This document shows positions 52,420 through 61,312 of a stretch of DNA of 64,000 nt, piece by piece. The DNA is from Sphingomonas sp. IC081. GTDB lineage: Bacteria; Pseudomonadota; Alphaproteobacteria; Sphingomonadales; Sphingomonadaceae. Position 1 is the stretch's first letter. Each line of letters begins with the position of its first letter. The notes under the pieces were generated by a model. That model had not been told where the DNA came from. It saw only the letters and a list, made by a program, of their open reading frames with translations, and did not search any database. The stretch covers positions 1,375,001 to 1,439,000 of the forward strand of contig NZ_CP029761.1 in NCBI RefSeq assembly GCF_006874585.1. The letters run 5' to 3'. The position numbers and the translations under genes are program-made.

Positions 52420-53559
52420 GTGTCAGCTACCGAAATCGACTATTACGAACTGCTCGAGTGCGAGCGCACCGCCGACGACAAGGTGCTGAAGTCGGCCTAT
52501 CGCCGCCTTGCCATGCGTTATCACCCGGACAAGAACCCCGGCGATAACGAAGCCGAAGCGCGCTTCAAGCAGATCAACGAGGCTTATGACTGCCTCAAGG
52601 ACCCGCAGAAGCGGGCGGCCTACGATCGCTATGGCCATGCCGCGTTCCAGCAAGGGATGGGCGGTGGCGGCGGCCCCGGCATGGGGGCCGAGTTCGGCGA
52701 CATCGGCGATATCTTCGAATCCATCTTCGGCAGTGCCTTCGGCGGCGGTGGCGGCGGTCGCCAGCAGGCGCGTCGCGGCGCCGACTTGCGCTACGACATG
52801 GAGGTCAGCCTCGACGAGGCGTTCCACGGCAAGTCGACCGAGATCACCATCGAGGTTTCGCAGGGATGCGAGCCCTGCAAGGGCACCGGCGCCGAACCCG
52901 GTACCGGCAAGCGCACCTGCAACATGTGCGCGGGCCACGGCAAGGTGCGCGCGCAGCAGGGCTTCTTTGTGGTGGAACGCACCTGCCCGACCTGCCACGG
53001 CCGGGGTGAGGTTATCGAGAAGCCGTGCCGCGCCTGCGGCGGCGAGGGCCGGGTGGACCGTCCGCAGACGCTGGAAGTGGAAATCCCGCCGGGCGTGGAT
53101 TCGGGCACCCGCATCCGCCTTGCCGGCAAGGGCGAGGCTGGGCCGTTCGGCGCGCCTCCGGGCGACCTCTATATCTTCCTCCACGTCAAGCGCCACAAGG
53201 TATTCGAACGGGATGGCACTTCGCTGCTGACCCAGGTTCCGATCACCTTCACGACCGCCGCGCTGGGCGGCTCGATCGAAATCCCGGGCATCGATGGCGA
53301 GACGATCTCACTGGACATTCCCGCTGGGATCCAGTCGGGCAAGCAGTTGCGCAAGCGCGGTGCGGGCATGCCGGTGCTGCAAGGGCGCGGCCGGGGTGAT
53401 CTGGTTATCGAGATCACCGTGGAGACGCCGACCAAGCTCTCCGCGCGCCAGAAGGAAATCCTGCGGGAACTCCAGTCGACCGAGACTGGCGAGGAATGCC
53501 CCGGCTCCAAGGGTTTCTTCGATCGCATCAAGGAAGCATGGAACGACCTGACCGAGTAA
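52420..53559 (+). CDS. dnaJ: Chaperone protein DnaJ (Hsp40)
   Basis: A 379-residue type I J-protein that stimulates DnaK. The J domain has YRRLAMRYHPDKNPGD with HPD at 35-37. A Gly-rich linker (GMGGGGGPGMG, GGGGGGRQQ) precedes four zinc-finger repeats CEPCKGTG, CNMCAGHG, CPTCHGRG and CRACGGEG. The C-terminal substrate domains (EIPPGVDSGTRIRLAGKGEAG, IPAGIQSGKQLRKRGAGMPVL) follow. GTG start. Ends the dnaK-dnaJ operon with a hairpin 32 bases later. Confidence 0.97.
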   Translation: MSATEIDYYELLECERTADDKVLKSAYRRLAMRYHPDKNPGDNEAEARFKQINEAYDCLKDPQKRAAYDRYGHAAFQQGMGGGGGPGMGAEFGDIGDIFESIFGSAFGGGGGGRQQARRGADLRYDMEVSLDEAFHGKSTEITIEVSQGCEPCKGTGAEPGTGKRTCNMCAGHGKVRAQQGFFVVERTCPTCHGRGEVIEKPCRACGGEGRVDRPQTLEVEIPPGVDSGTRIRLAGKGEAGPFGAPPGDLYIFLHVKRHKVFERDGTSLLTQVPITFTTAALGGSIEIPGIDGETISLDIPAGIQSGKQLRKRGAGMPVLQGRGRGDLVIEITVETPTKLSARQKEILRELQSTETGEECPGSKGFFDRIKEAWNDLTE

Positions 53560-53590
53560 TCGGGCCTGGTTTTTCATGCTGGAATCCAGG

Positions 53591-53624
53591 ACACGCCGTC
53601 CCCGCGCTAGCGAGGGCGGCGTGT
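53591..53624 (+). terminator. Terminator after dnaJ
   Basis: ACACGCCG ... CGGCGTGT with GC-rich inner bases, followed by TTGCTTC. Weak T tail but a stable stem at the operon end. Confidence 0.6.
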
Positions 53625-53719
53625 TTGCTTCGAGGGCCTCAAACCAGCTGACACATCAGCAGCTTGGAAAGCTCAGACGCCGCGCGGGCTGAACGAGTCA
53701 AGCTCGCCGCAGGTTGATA

Positions 53720-56017
53720 TCAGACCCGGCGCAGCACTTCGGCGCGAAGGTTGCCGACAAGGCCGGGATCGGCGTTGAGCCGCCCCTGCTCCTCATCCAG
53801 CACCGCGAGAAATGCCGCCTTGCGAAACTGGTCCAGTTCCCGCTCGTCCAGCGCATGCTCGCCTTCAAGGGCGGAGGCGATCAGTTCGATCATACGCTCG
53901 GCCCCGTGGAGGCGGCCCCAGAGATAGTCGTTCTCGCGGTAGGCGCGGCTGAAGAAGGCGCCGAAGTTGTAGAACTCGCTGCCGCGCAGCATCGGTCCCT
54001 GCCGGATCGCATGGCAATCCTCGGGCGAGATCCGGTCGACCCGAATGGGGTCGAACTCGTCCAGACCTTCACCGCGGAGCAGGGGAAGCGTCACCGTGTC
54101 GTAGAAGGGGTAGCCGAGATAGGCGAGCAGCAGTCGTTTGCGCAGTCCGCTCGGCATCGACGAGAGCATCTCGGCAAGGATCTGGTCGACCTGCGCGTCG
54201 ATCTGCAGCAGGCCGCGCCGGTCGGCAATGTGATCGAGCAGGGCGCCGGGATCCTCGAAAACGCCTTGCGCCAGTTCGGTGAAGTCCGGTCCGAGGAACG
54301 AGACCGCCTCCGCCTCGATGCACAGTGCCAGCGCCCCGTAGATCGCTTCGCGTGCAGCATCGCGCTGGCTTTCGTCGACATCGCCGTCGAGCCGCCACTC
54401 CTGCGTCACGCGCCGCGCCAGCAGGCGCAGGCGGCGGATGCGGAAAGTGATGTCATGGAGGCGGAAAAACGCCGCCATTCCCGGCGAGGTTCCGCCGCGC
54501 AGGGGCTGCATGCGGTCGATGCCGTGATCGGAAAGGTAGCTGTAGAGGCGCTCCATGATCGGTGCCGCGGAGCTGACGCCGAGGCTCGGCGCGGCTTCGT
54601 GAACCAGCCTCGCCAGCATCGTGACAACGCCGGTGAACTTCACCTGCACATAGCCGTGATAGGCAAAGCCGGCCTGTTCGAACGCCGCTTGCTGCGCGCG
54701 GGCGCGCCATGCGGCGAGGCGCTTTGGGTTGGGGCGGTCGAGGAAAAGGGTATGGCCGAACAGGCTGCTGACCGCCTCCTCGATCTCCGGGCGCAGGGCC
54801 AGCACGATGGCGCGCAAGGTCGCCATCTCGCGCGACTCTTCTTCCAGCGCTTCGAGGTTGTCGCGGATCGGCTGCTCGCGCGGGATCGAGGAGAGCGAGC
54901 CGAAGATCGTCGTGAAGAAGCCCGGAGGGCGCTTGTCGCGCCTGAGATCGGCGCCGACGCGATCGGGAGCCGGATCGATATAGACAAAACGCCGGTCGAT
55001 CTCCCGCGTCGCCGGACGACTGCGAAGCACCCGCATGGCATCGGCAAACGGGGCGTTCACGAGCACCGAGCCATCGATCAGCGAGACCGAATCGAGATCG
55101 CCGCGGGCCACGTGCTCGGGCATGATCCGCTTCAGGAAGGCTTCGCGCCCCGGCCATTCGATGGCGTTTTCCGAAACGAGGCGGTCTATCTCCTCGAGTT
55201 GGAGCGGCGGGAATGCGCCGGGAAAGCTGGCGGTGGATCGCGCCGCCATGACGAGTTCGGGAAGCGCGGCCAGTTCGGCTGCTCCGCTGCGGGCACGGAA
55301 CCCGAAGGTTAGCCGGTGCTCGCTTTCGAGGACCAGTTCGGGTGAATGGAGGCGCAGGGTTTCCAGGTGTCCCTTGAAGTCGGTCGCGGTCACGAAAAGA
55401 TCGATGGGGTGGCGCTGCGGCAGCAGGCCGGGGCCGCTCGTTTCCGCCATCGATGACAGCGCGCGGTACAACAACCGGGAGAAGCCGATACCGCTGAAGG
55501 GCGGCTCGAACCAGCGCGAGCGGATCAGGCGTGACAGCTTCTCGCGTACTTCCTGGCGTGTTTCCGGGGCCACGCTGGCGCTGACGGCATTGCCTGGGCG
55601 CGTGAGCAGGTAGGACACCAGCGGCTGCGCCCAGAACTTGGTGCGTGCAGACCAGGGCCGGGCCTCGGGATCGAGCAGTTCGTCGACGTCGGCCACCTCC
55701 AGCCAAAGCTGGGTCAGCGACTCCAGCGACTGGCCGGAATGGATCGCCTGTGCCAGGAAGATCGAATTGATTCCGCCGGCGCTGGCTCCGGCGACAATGT
55801 CGCACAGTACCCGCAGGCGCAGGTTCCCGGCCTGCTCCAGGCGGCGCAGCAGCTTGAGGTAGACCGCCGTGGTGCCCCCGGGCTCGCTGTCGCCAGCCCA
55901 GAACGCACGGCTGGCCTGAAGCGTCTTCCACAGTTCCTTGGTGACGCCGTGCATGTAGACGGCAAGGCTGACACCGCCGTAGCAGACGAGCGCAATCCGC
56001 AGTTCCTTCTGGTGCAT
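53720..56017 (-). CDS. Large patatin-like phospholipase protein
   Basis: A 765-residue patatin-domain protein of the bacterial patatin-related (TIGR03607-like) type. The oxyanion region is LRIALVCYGGVSLAVYMHGVTKEL near the N-terminus. The nucleophile elbow is GASAGGINSIFLAQAI (S79) and the catalytic Asp is in VSLIDGSVLVNAPF (about D315). The C-terminal 400 residues are helical and specific to this family, with no other recognised domain. No signal peptide; some members localise at the inner membrane. Substrates are probably acyl-lipids, unproven. I chose ATG 56017 (MHQKELRIALV); a frame 26 residues longer overlaps radA on the other strand. Divergent from radA, about 70 bases apart. Confidence 0.9.
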   Translation of the reverse strand: MHQKELRIALVCYGGVSLAVYMHGVTKELWKTLQASRAFWAGDSEPGGTTAVYLKLLRRLEQAGNLRLRVLCDIVAGASAGGINSIFLAQAIHSGQSLESLTQLWLEVADVDELLDPEARPWSARTKFWAQPLVSYLLTRPGNAVSASVAPETRQEVREKLSRLIRSRWFEPPFSGIGFSRLLYRALSSMAETSGPGLLPQRHPIDLFVTATDFKGHLETLRLHSPELVLESEHRLTFGFRARSGAAELAALPELVMAARSTASFPGAFPPLQLEEIDRLVSENAIEWPGREAFLKRIMPEHVARGDLDSVSLIDGSVLVNAPFADAMRVLRSRPATREIDRRFVYIDPAPDRVGADLRRDKRPPGFFTTIFGSLSSIPREQPIRDNLEALEEESREMATLRAIVLALRPEIEEAVSSLFGHTLFLDRPNPKRLAAWRARAQQAAFEQAGFAYHGYVQVKFTGVVTMLARLVHEAAPSLGVSSAAPIMERLYSYLSDHGIDRMQPLRGGTSPGMAAFFRLHDITFRIRRLRLLARRVTQEWRLDGDVDESQRDAAREAIYGALALCIEAEAVSFLGPDFTELAQGVFEDPGALLDHIADRRGLLQIDAQVDQILAEMLSSMPSGLRKRLLLAYLGYPFYDTVTLPLLRGEGLDEFDPIRVDRISPEDCHAIRQGPMLRGSEFYNFGAFFSRAYRENDYLWGRLHGAERMIELIASALEGEHALDERELDQFRKAAFLAVLDEEQGRLNADPGLVGNLRAEVLRRV

Positions 56018-56088
56018 GGGCTTAGCTTGGTACGAGACGCGGCGAAAGGCAATTGCGTTCTCATTCCGTTCCAGATAATCGATGGGCC

Positions 56089-57456
56089 ATGGCAAAGCCC
56101 AAACGTCGATATGTCTGTTCGTCCTGCGGCGGTGTTACCACCCGCTGGCAGGGTCAGTGCGCTGATTGCGGGGAGTGGAACACGCTGAGCGAGGAAGCAC
56201 CCCAGACGGTGTTTTCGACCAAGCACGATCTGTCCTCCGGCGGCCGTCCGATCCGCTTCACGCCGCTCGATGCGCCGGGCGAGATTCCCAAGCGACGCGC
56301 CAGCGGCCTGGCCGAGTTCGACCGGGCCTTGGGCGGCGGTCTCGTCCCGGGCTCGGCGATCCTGTTGGGCGGCGATCCCGGCATCGGCAAGTCGACGCTG
56401 CTGCTGCAGGCTGCCGCCCATATCGCCAATTCGGGCAGCTCTGCCGTCTATGTCAGCGGCGAGGAAGCGGCAGGGCAGGTGCGCCTGCGGGCCGAGCGCC
56501 TCGGCCTGTCGAAAGCGCCGATCCAGCTCGCCTCGGCAACCTCGGTCCGCGATATCCTGACGACGCTCGGCATGATGGATGCACCGACGCTGCTGGTGAT
56601 CGATTCGATCCAGACCATGCATTCGGACACCATCGAAGGCGCACCGGGCACGGTCAGCCAGGTGCGCGGCTGTGCCTTCGAACTGATCCGATATGCCAAG
56701 GAAAACGACGTCACCCTGATCCTCGTCGGCCACGTCACCAAGGACGGCAATATCGCGGGGCCCCGTGTGCTCGAACACATGGTCGACGTGGTAATGAGCT
56801 TCGAGGGCGAGCGTAGCCACCAGTACCGTATTCTGCGCAGCCTCAAGAACCGTTTCGGCCCGGTCGACGAGATCGGCGTCTTTGCGATGGAGGGGGCGGG
56901 CCTTGCTGAAGTCGGCAATCCCTCGATGCTGTTCCTGTCGGGGCGCGAGGAGGCGATGGCGGGCAGCGCAGTCTTTGCGGCGATGGAAGGCACCCGCCCG
57001 GTGCTGATCGAGATCCAGGCGCTGATCGTGCGGTTGCAGAGCGGCGCAACCCCCCGCCGCGCGGTCGTCGGTTGGGATTCGGGCCGCATGGCCATGTTGC
57101 TGGCCGTGCTGGAAGCGCGCTGCGGGCTCAATTTCTCCAGCGCGGAAGTCTATCTGAACGTGGCGGGCGGCTATCGCCTCGCCGACCCGGCCGCCGATCT
57201 TGCGGTCGCGGCGGCGCTGGTGTCGGCATTGGGGGATCGTCCCTTGCCCAAGAACACCGTCTGGTTCGGCGAAGTCTCGCTCGCCGGCGAGATTCGTCCC
57301 GTCGCCCATTCTTCGATCCGGCAGCGCGAATCGGCGAAACTGGGCTTCGGCCGCGCTTATGGCCCCGTTGCGACAACCAAGCCCGAGAAGGGGCTGGAGT
57401 TCACCGGAATGTCGATGTTGCCCAACCTCGTTGACCGTATTCTGGGAGATGCCTAG
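56089..57456 (+). CDS. radA: DNA repair protein RadA (Sms)
   Basis: A 455-residue RecA-like ATPase that helps branch migration in recombination. The four-cysteine zinc finger is CSSCGG...CADCGEW (C10, C13, C24, C27). Walker A is GGDPGIGKST, Walker B LLVIDSIQTMHSD, and the RadA-specific motif KNRFG is in LKNRFGPVDEIGVF. The C-terminal Lon-protease-like domain (NVAGGYRLADPAADLAVAAALVSAL, VWFGEVSLAGEIRPV) lacks protease activity in this family. cvpA follows 10 bases after the stop. Confidence 0.97.
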   Translation: MAKPKRRYVCSSCGGVTTRWQGQCADCGEWNTLSEEAPQTVFSTKHDLSSGGRPIRFTPLDAPGEIPKRRASGLAEFDRALGGGLVPGSAILLGGDPGIGKSTLLLQAAAHIANSGSSAVYVSGEEAAGQVRLRAERLGLSKAPIQLASATSVRDILTTLGMMDAPTLLVIDSIQTMHSDTIEGAPGTVSQVRGCAFELIRYAKENDVTLILVGHVTKDGNIAGPRVLEHMVDVVMSFEGERSHQYRILRSLKNRFGPVDEIGVFAMEGAGLAEVGNPSMLFLSGREEAMAGSAVFAAMEGTRPVLIEIQALIVRLQSGATPRRAVVGWDSGRMAMLLAVLEARCGLNFSSAEVYLNVAGGYRLADPAADLAVAAALVSALGDRPLPKNTVWFGEVSLAGEIRPVAHSSIRQRESAKLGFGRAYGPVATTKPEKGLEFTGMSMLPNLVDRILGDA

Positions 57457-57466
57457 AGCCTGCCGC

Positions 57467-58003
57467 ATGACCGGTTTCGATATTGCAGTTCTCGTCATCG
57501 TCGGCCTTGGTGCGGCCATGGGGTTCATGCGCGGTTTTGTGCAGGAAATCCTGGCGCTCGGTGCCTGGGTCTTTGCGGTTATCGCCATCCGTACGATGCA
57601 CACGCCGCTGGCGCACTGGCTGGAGCCGCATACCGGCACCGGTTCGGCAACGCCCGTGCTGGCCTTTGCTATCCTGCTGATCGTGCCCTTCGCGGCCGTG
57701 AAGCTGGTGGCCGGCTGGGCCGGGCGGGCCAGTCGCGCTTCGCTGCTTGGGCCGATCGACCGGGTGCTGGGTTTCGGCTTCGGCGCGGTAAAGGGCGTAC
57801 TGATCGCGGTGCTGGGTTTCTCGGTGCTTGTGCTCGGCTACGACACGATCTGGGGCGCGGAAGGCCGGCCCGACTGGATCCGGCAGGCGCGGACGTATTC
57901 GTTCATCAATGCCAGCAGCGAAGCGCTGGTGAAGATGCTGGGCGAACGCCGCCGGGAGGCGCGTGCGGCTGAAACCCGCGAAGACGCCGACGGCCAGTCC
58001 TGA
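57467..58003 (+). CDS. cvpA: CvpA family membrane protein
   Basis: A 178-residue inner-membrane protein with four hydrophobic helices: FDIAVLVIVGLGAAMGFMRGFVQEILALGAWVFAVIAIR, VLAFAILLIVPFAAVKLVAG and VLGFGFGAVKGVLIAVLGFSVLVLG. This is the CvpA layout. CvpA is needed for colicin V production in E. coli but is general; its likely role is in envelope homeostasis. The C-terminal cytoplasmic tail is charged and ends in Asp/Ser. It stands between radA and the Fe-S scaffold-like gene, a conserved arrangement in alphaproteobacteria. Confidence 0.92.
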   Translation: MTGFDIAVLVIVGLGAAMGFMRGFVQEILALGAWVFAVIAIRTMHTPLAHWLEPHTGTGSATPVLAFAILLIVPFAAVKLVAGWAGRASRASLLGPIDRVLGFGFGAVKGVLIAVLGFSVLVLGYDTIWGAEGRPDWIRQARTYSFINASSEALVKMLGERRREARAAETREDADGQS

Positions 58004-58024
58004 GCAGCGGGGCGGCATAGTCCG

Positions 58025-58456
58025 GTGTCTGCAACCGTTCTCTACACCCCCGAAGTGCTGGGGCTGGCCGTCAGGCTCGCTGAACATGGCTGGGATGATA
58101 GCCTGCCCTTCCAGGCCGAGGCGCGCTCGCCAAGCTGCGGCAGCACCATCGCGCTCGGCCTTGCCCTTGATGCATGCGGGCAGGTGGAGCGTATCGGTAT
58201 TCGCAGCCATGCCTGCGCCATCGGGCAGGCCGCAGCCGCTATCTTTGCCGATGCCGTGCAAGGCCGCAGCCGGGCCGACATTGCCGAGGCGAACGAAGCG
58301 ATCGCAAGCTGGCTCGGCGGGCAGGCCTCGCTCCCGGATTGGCCGGGACTTTCGCAGATCGCCGCCGCGCGCGACTATCCGGCCCGTCATGGGGCGGTGA
58401 CGTTGCCATGGAAGGCTGCGCTCGCAGCGCTTCCAGAGCCAGCCCGGAACGGCTAA
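58025..58456 (+). CDS. IscU/NifU-like iron-sulfur scaffold protein, third cysteine missing
   Basis: A 143-residue NifU-N/IscU-fold protein. The first cluster cysteine is in RSPSCGST (C38) and the second in SHACAIGQAAAAIF (C64). The third cysteine expected in the C-terminal 'P-R-x-x-C-x-x-L' segment is not present: the region reads PARHGAVTLPW, with Ala at about 124. Such proteins occur in alphaproteobacteria between radA-cvpA and other genes, and are probably not classic scaffolds. GTG start, 21 bases after cvpA. Possible roles are Fe-S cluster carriage with two cysteines or a non-cluster function. Confidence 0.8.
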   Translation: MSATVLYTPEVLGLAVRLAEHGWDDSLPFQAEARSPSCGSTIALGLALDACGQVERIGIRSHACAIGQAAAAIFADAVQGRSRADIAEANEAIASWLGGQASLPDWPGLSQIAAARDYPARHGAVTLPWKAALAALPEPARNG

Positions 58457-58504
58457 TATGACCAGCGATCGGGCCGGTGGGGGCCAGGTCGCAGAGGGGG
58501 GTGA

Positions 58505-60136
58505 ATGGCCGAAACGCCGCGCAATTCGCATGGGACCGAGCCCAGCGCGTCCGACATGAGGCTGGTGATCGCGGCCTCATCGATGGGGACCGTGTTCGAA
58601 TGGTACGACTTCTTCATCTACGGCACCTTGGCGGCCGTGATCGGCAATACCTTTTTCCCCTCGGGCAACGAGACGCTTGAAACCCTGCTGGTCTGGGCTG
58701 GCTTTGCGGTTGGCTTCTGCTTCCGGCCGCTGGGCGCGATCCTTTTCGGCTTTCTGGGGGACCGACTGGGGCGCAAGTACACGTTCCTGGTCACCGTCAC
58801 GCTCATGGGCGTTGCAACGGCCGGGGTAGGCTTCACGCCCTCATCCGCGAGCATCGGCCTCGCCGCGCCCGTCATCGTGCTGCTGCTGCGGGTGGTGCAG
58901 GGGCTGGCGCTCGGCGGTGAATACGGCGGTGCGGCGATCTATGTTTCCGAACACTCGCCGAGGCACCGGCGAGGATTTCACACCGGGTTTATCCAGGCCA
59001 GCGTGGTCGGGGGCTTTGTACTCAGCCTGATCGTCGTCCTTTCCTGCAAGGCGATGATGAGCCCGGCAACATGGGAAGCCTGGGGCTGGCGCCTGCCGTT
59101 TGTCCTGTCGCTCGTGCTGCTGGCGCTGTCACTCTACATGCGCCTCAAGCTTTCGGAGAGCCCGGTGTTCCGCGCGATGCGCGAGGAGGGCAAGCTTTCC
59201 GGCAATCCGTTCAAGGAAAGCTTCACGTATCCCGGCAATCGCCGTCGTATCTTCATCGCCCTGTTCGGCATTTCCGCTGGCCTGACGGTGATCTGGTACA
59301 CCGCGATGTTCTCGGCGCTGAGCTTCCTCAAAGGCGCCATGCGCATGGCCGATACCAGTGCGGAAATCATCGTCGGCGTGTCTGCTGCGGTGGGGATGGC
59401 CTTTTTTGTGATCTTTGGCAGCCTGTCCGACAAGGTCGGGCGCCGACAACCGATCATCCTCGGCTACATGCTGACACTGCTGCTGCTGTTTCCGGCTTTC
59501 TGGCTGATCGGCAACAATGCCAATCCGGCTCTTTCCCGCGCGGCCGAGCAGGCGCCGGTGCTGGTGGCAGGGCCCGACTGCAAGTTCAATCCGTTCCGCA
59601 ACGAACAGGACACCGACTGCGGAAAGCTCCTGGGCGACCTTACCGGGGCGGGCATTGCCTACCGCGTTGTCGACGCCAAACACCTCTTGCTGAAAGTCGG
59701 CAGCAGGCCGCTGCCGATGGCGGAGTACCCCTGGGCCGACAAGGCTGCCCGCGGGCAGATGCTGCAAGGCTGGCTGGCGCAGGCGGGCTACAACTTCACC
59801 AAGGACCGGCCGACCTTGAGCGGGGCGATCACCATCGTCGGGGTGCTGGTTGCGCTCATGGCGCTGGCCGGGGCGACGTACGGGCCGGCGGCAGCCTTGC
59901 TGTCCGAGATGTTTCCGCCGCGAATCCGCTACAGTTCGATGTCGATCCCCTATCATCTCGGCACCGGCTACTTTGGCGGTTTCCTTCCTTTGATTTCCAG
60001 CTACATGGTCGCCAGCAGCGGCAATCCGTACCAGGGGCTCTGGTACACCTGGATCGTTGTTGCCATCGCGCTTGCCGTCTCGCTGTGGGGACTGCGAGGT
60101 GGCCCCCCGCGTGAATATGGTGATCCTTCTGTCTGA
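58505..60136 (+). CDS. MHS-family MFS transporter (ProP/ShiA-like) with a large periplasmic insertion
   Basis: A 543-residue secondary transporter of the metabolite:H+ symporter family. The signature is GTVFEWYDFFIYGTLAAVIGNTFF in helix 1, GFLGDRLGRKYTFLVTVTLMGVAT in loop 2-3, RVVQGLALGGEYGGAAIYVSEHSP and GWRLPFVLSLVLLALSLYMRLKLSESPVF. An unusual feature is an approximately 90-residue soluble segment at about residues 348-440 (from ALSRAAEQAPVLVAGPDCKFN to YNFTKDRPTLSG), between membrane helices and holding two Cys (GPDCKFN, DTDCGK). Substrates could be osmolytes or organic acids. GGGGGGTGA precedes the ATG. alr overlaps its 3' end. Confidence 0.92.
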   Translation: MAETPRNSHGTEPSASDMRLVIAASSMGTVFEWYDFFIYGTLAAVIGNTFFPSGNETLETLLVWAGFAVGFCFRPLGAILFGFLGDRLGRKYTFLVTVTLMGVATAGVGFTPSSASIGLAAPVIVLLLRVVQGLALGGEYGGAAIYVSEHSPRHRRGFHTGFIQASVVGGFVLSLIVVLSCKAMMSPATWEAWGWRLPFVLSLVLLALSLYMRLKLSESPVFRAMREEGKLSGNPFKESFTYPGNRRRIFIALFGISAGLTVIWYTAMFSALSFLKGAMRMADTSAEIIVGVSAAVGMAFFVIFGSLSDKVGRRQPIILGYMLTLLLLFPAFWLIGNNANPALSRAAEQAPVLVAGPDCKFNPFRNEQDTDCGKLLGDLTGAGIAYRVVDAKHLLLKVGSRPLPMAEYPWADKAARGQMLQGWLAQAGYNFTKDRPTLSGAITIVGVLVALMALAGATYGPAAALLSEMFPPRIRYSSMSIPYHLGTGYFGGFLPLISSYMVASSGNPYQGLWYTWIVVAIALAVSLWGLRGGPPREYGDPSV

Positions 60137-61199
60137 TCGATCCGGGCTTTCCGAAGTCCCCGTTTCTGCCCTGCGTCTCGATGTCGATGGTGATGCACTG
60201 GCCTCCAACTGGCGCGCGCTCGACACGCTTTCCGGAACGGCGCGGGCAGGGGCGGCGGTAAAGGCCAACGCTTATGGCCTTGGCGCAAGGCGCGTCGTAC
60301 CTTTGCTGCACGAGGCGGGGTGCCGGGACTTCTTTGTCGCCCATTGGCGCGAGGCGGCAGAATTGCTCGACCTTGTCGATCCGCGCGGCGTGGCCGTCCT
60401 GCATGGCCCGATGAACGATGCAGAAGCTGCTTTCGCGCAGGCCAGCGGCGTGGTGCCCGTCATCAACTCTGTGGAGCAGGCACGGCGCTGGGTCGCGGCG
60501 GGAGGCGGGGCTTGCCACCTGATGGTGGATACCGGGATGAACCGCCTTGGCGTTGCGCTGGCGGAACTGGGCGATGATGCCGTGCAGGCGCTCGAGATCG
60601 ACGCCCTGCTTTCGCATCTTGTCGCTGCCGAAGAGGACAGCCCGCTCAACGAATTGCAACGCGAGCGCTGGACGGCGGCGCGCGGCCTCGTGCACCACGC
60701 GCGCGGCAGCCTTTCCAACAGCGGCGGCATAGCTCTGGGTGCGGAATACCACGGTGATCTGACCCGTCCCGGAATCGCGCTTTATGGCGGGATCCCGCGC
60801 GCCGAAATGGGGCCCTTGCTGCGCCAGGTTGCGCGCCCGCAGGCGGCTGTGCTGCAGGTGCGCGAAATCGCTGCCGGAGACAGTCTCGGCTACAACGCGA
60901 CCTTTGTCGCGCCGCGCGCCATGCGGGTGGGAACGGTCGCAATGGGTTACGCCGATGGCTACTTGCGCTGCTGGTCGGGCAAGGGGGCTTTCCGTCCGGC
61001 CGGCGGTGATGCCGGCGTACGGCTCCCGGTTGTCGGCCGGGTAAGCATGGATCTGACCATTCTCGATCTTTCCGCTTTGCCAACGCTGGGTGAAGGGGAC
61101 TGGGTGACGGCCGATTACGATCTGCCGGAGGCTGCTGCCGTTTCCGGTCTGTCGCAGTATGAATTGCTGACGTTGCTCGGTCGGCGCTTCACGCGCTGA
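60117..61199 (+). CDS. alr: Alanine racemase
   Basis: A 360-residue PLP enzyme that makes D-alanine for peptidoglycan. The PLP lysine is in VKANAYGLGA (K49) and the catalytic Tyr in SLGYNATFVAPRAMRVGTVAMGYADGY (Y259). ThDTGMNRLG-type motif is LMVDTGMNRLGV, and RPGIALYGG and RVSMDLTILDLS are typical. The start is placed at ATG 60117, about 20 bases inside the transporter gene; a GTG at 60120 is equally possible. The catabolic or biosynthetic type cannot be told from sequence. Co-transcription with the MHS transporter is likely. Confidence 0.95.
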   Translation: MVILLSDRSGLSEVPVSALRLDVDGDALASNWRALDTLSGTARAGAAVKANAYGLGARRVVPLLHEAGCRDFFVAHWREAAELLDLVDPRGVAVLHGPMNDAEAAFAQASGVVPVINSVEQARRWVAAGGGACHLMVDTGMNRLGVALAELGDDAVQALEIDALLSHLVAAEEDSPLNELQRERWTAARGLVHHARGSLSNSGGIALGAEYHGDLTRPGIALYGGIPRAEMGPLLRQVARPQAAVLQVREIAAGDSLGYNATFVAPRAMRVGTVAMGYADGYLRCWSGKGAFRPAGGDAGVRLPVVGRVSMDLTILDLSALPTLGEGDWVTADYDLPEAAAVSGLSQYELLTLLGRRFTR

Positions 61200-61218
61200 C
61201 AGGCGGGACGGTGTGTTT

Positions 61219-61230
61219 TGCTGCGCAGCA
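61219..61230. promoter_or_regulatory. Palindrome TGCTGCGCAGCA upstream of phaR
   Basis: A perfect 12-base palindrome of TGC/GCA half-sites about 80 bases before phaR, followed by TTGCGTTGCA at 61239-61248. PhaR proteins bind TGC/GCA-rich sites and repress themselves and phasin genes, so this is a plausible autoregulatory operator; inference. Confidence 0.5.
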
Positions 61231-61312
61231 AATTGTGTTGCGTTGCACCAAGCGCAAGTGGTATCGTTGTCCCCTAAACCATGGGGGTGGACCTCTAGCT
61301 AGGGGATAGGCA

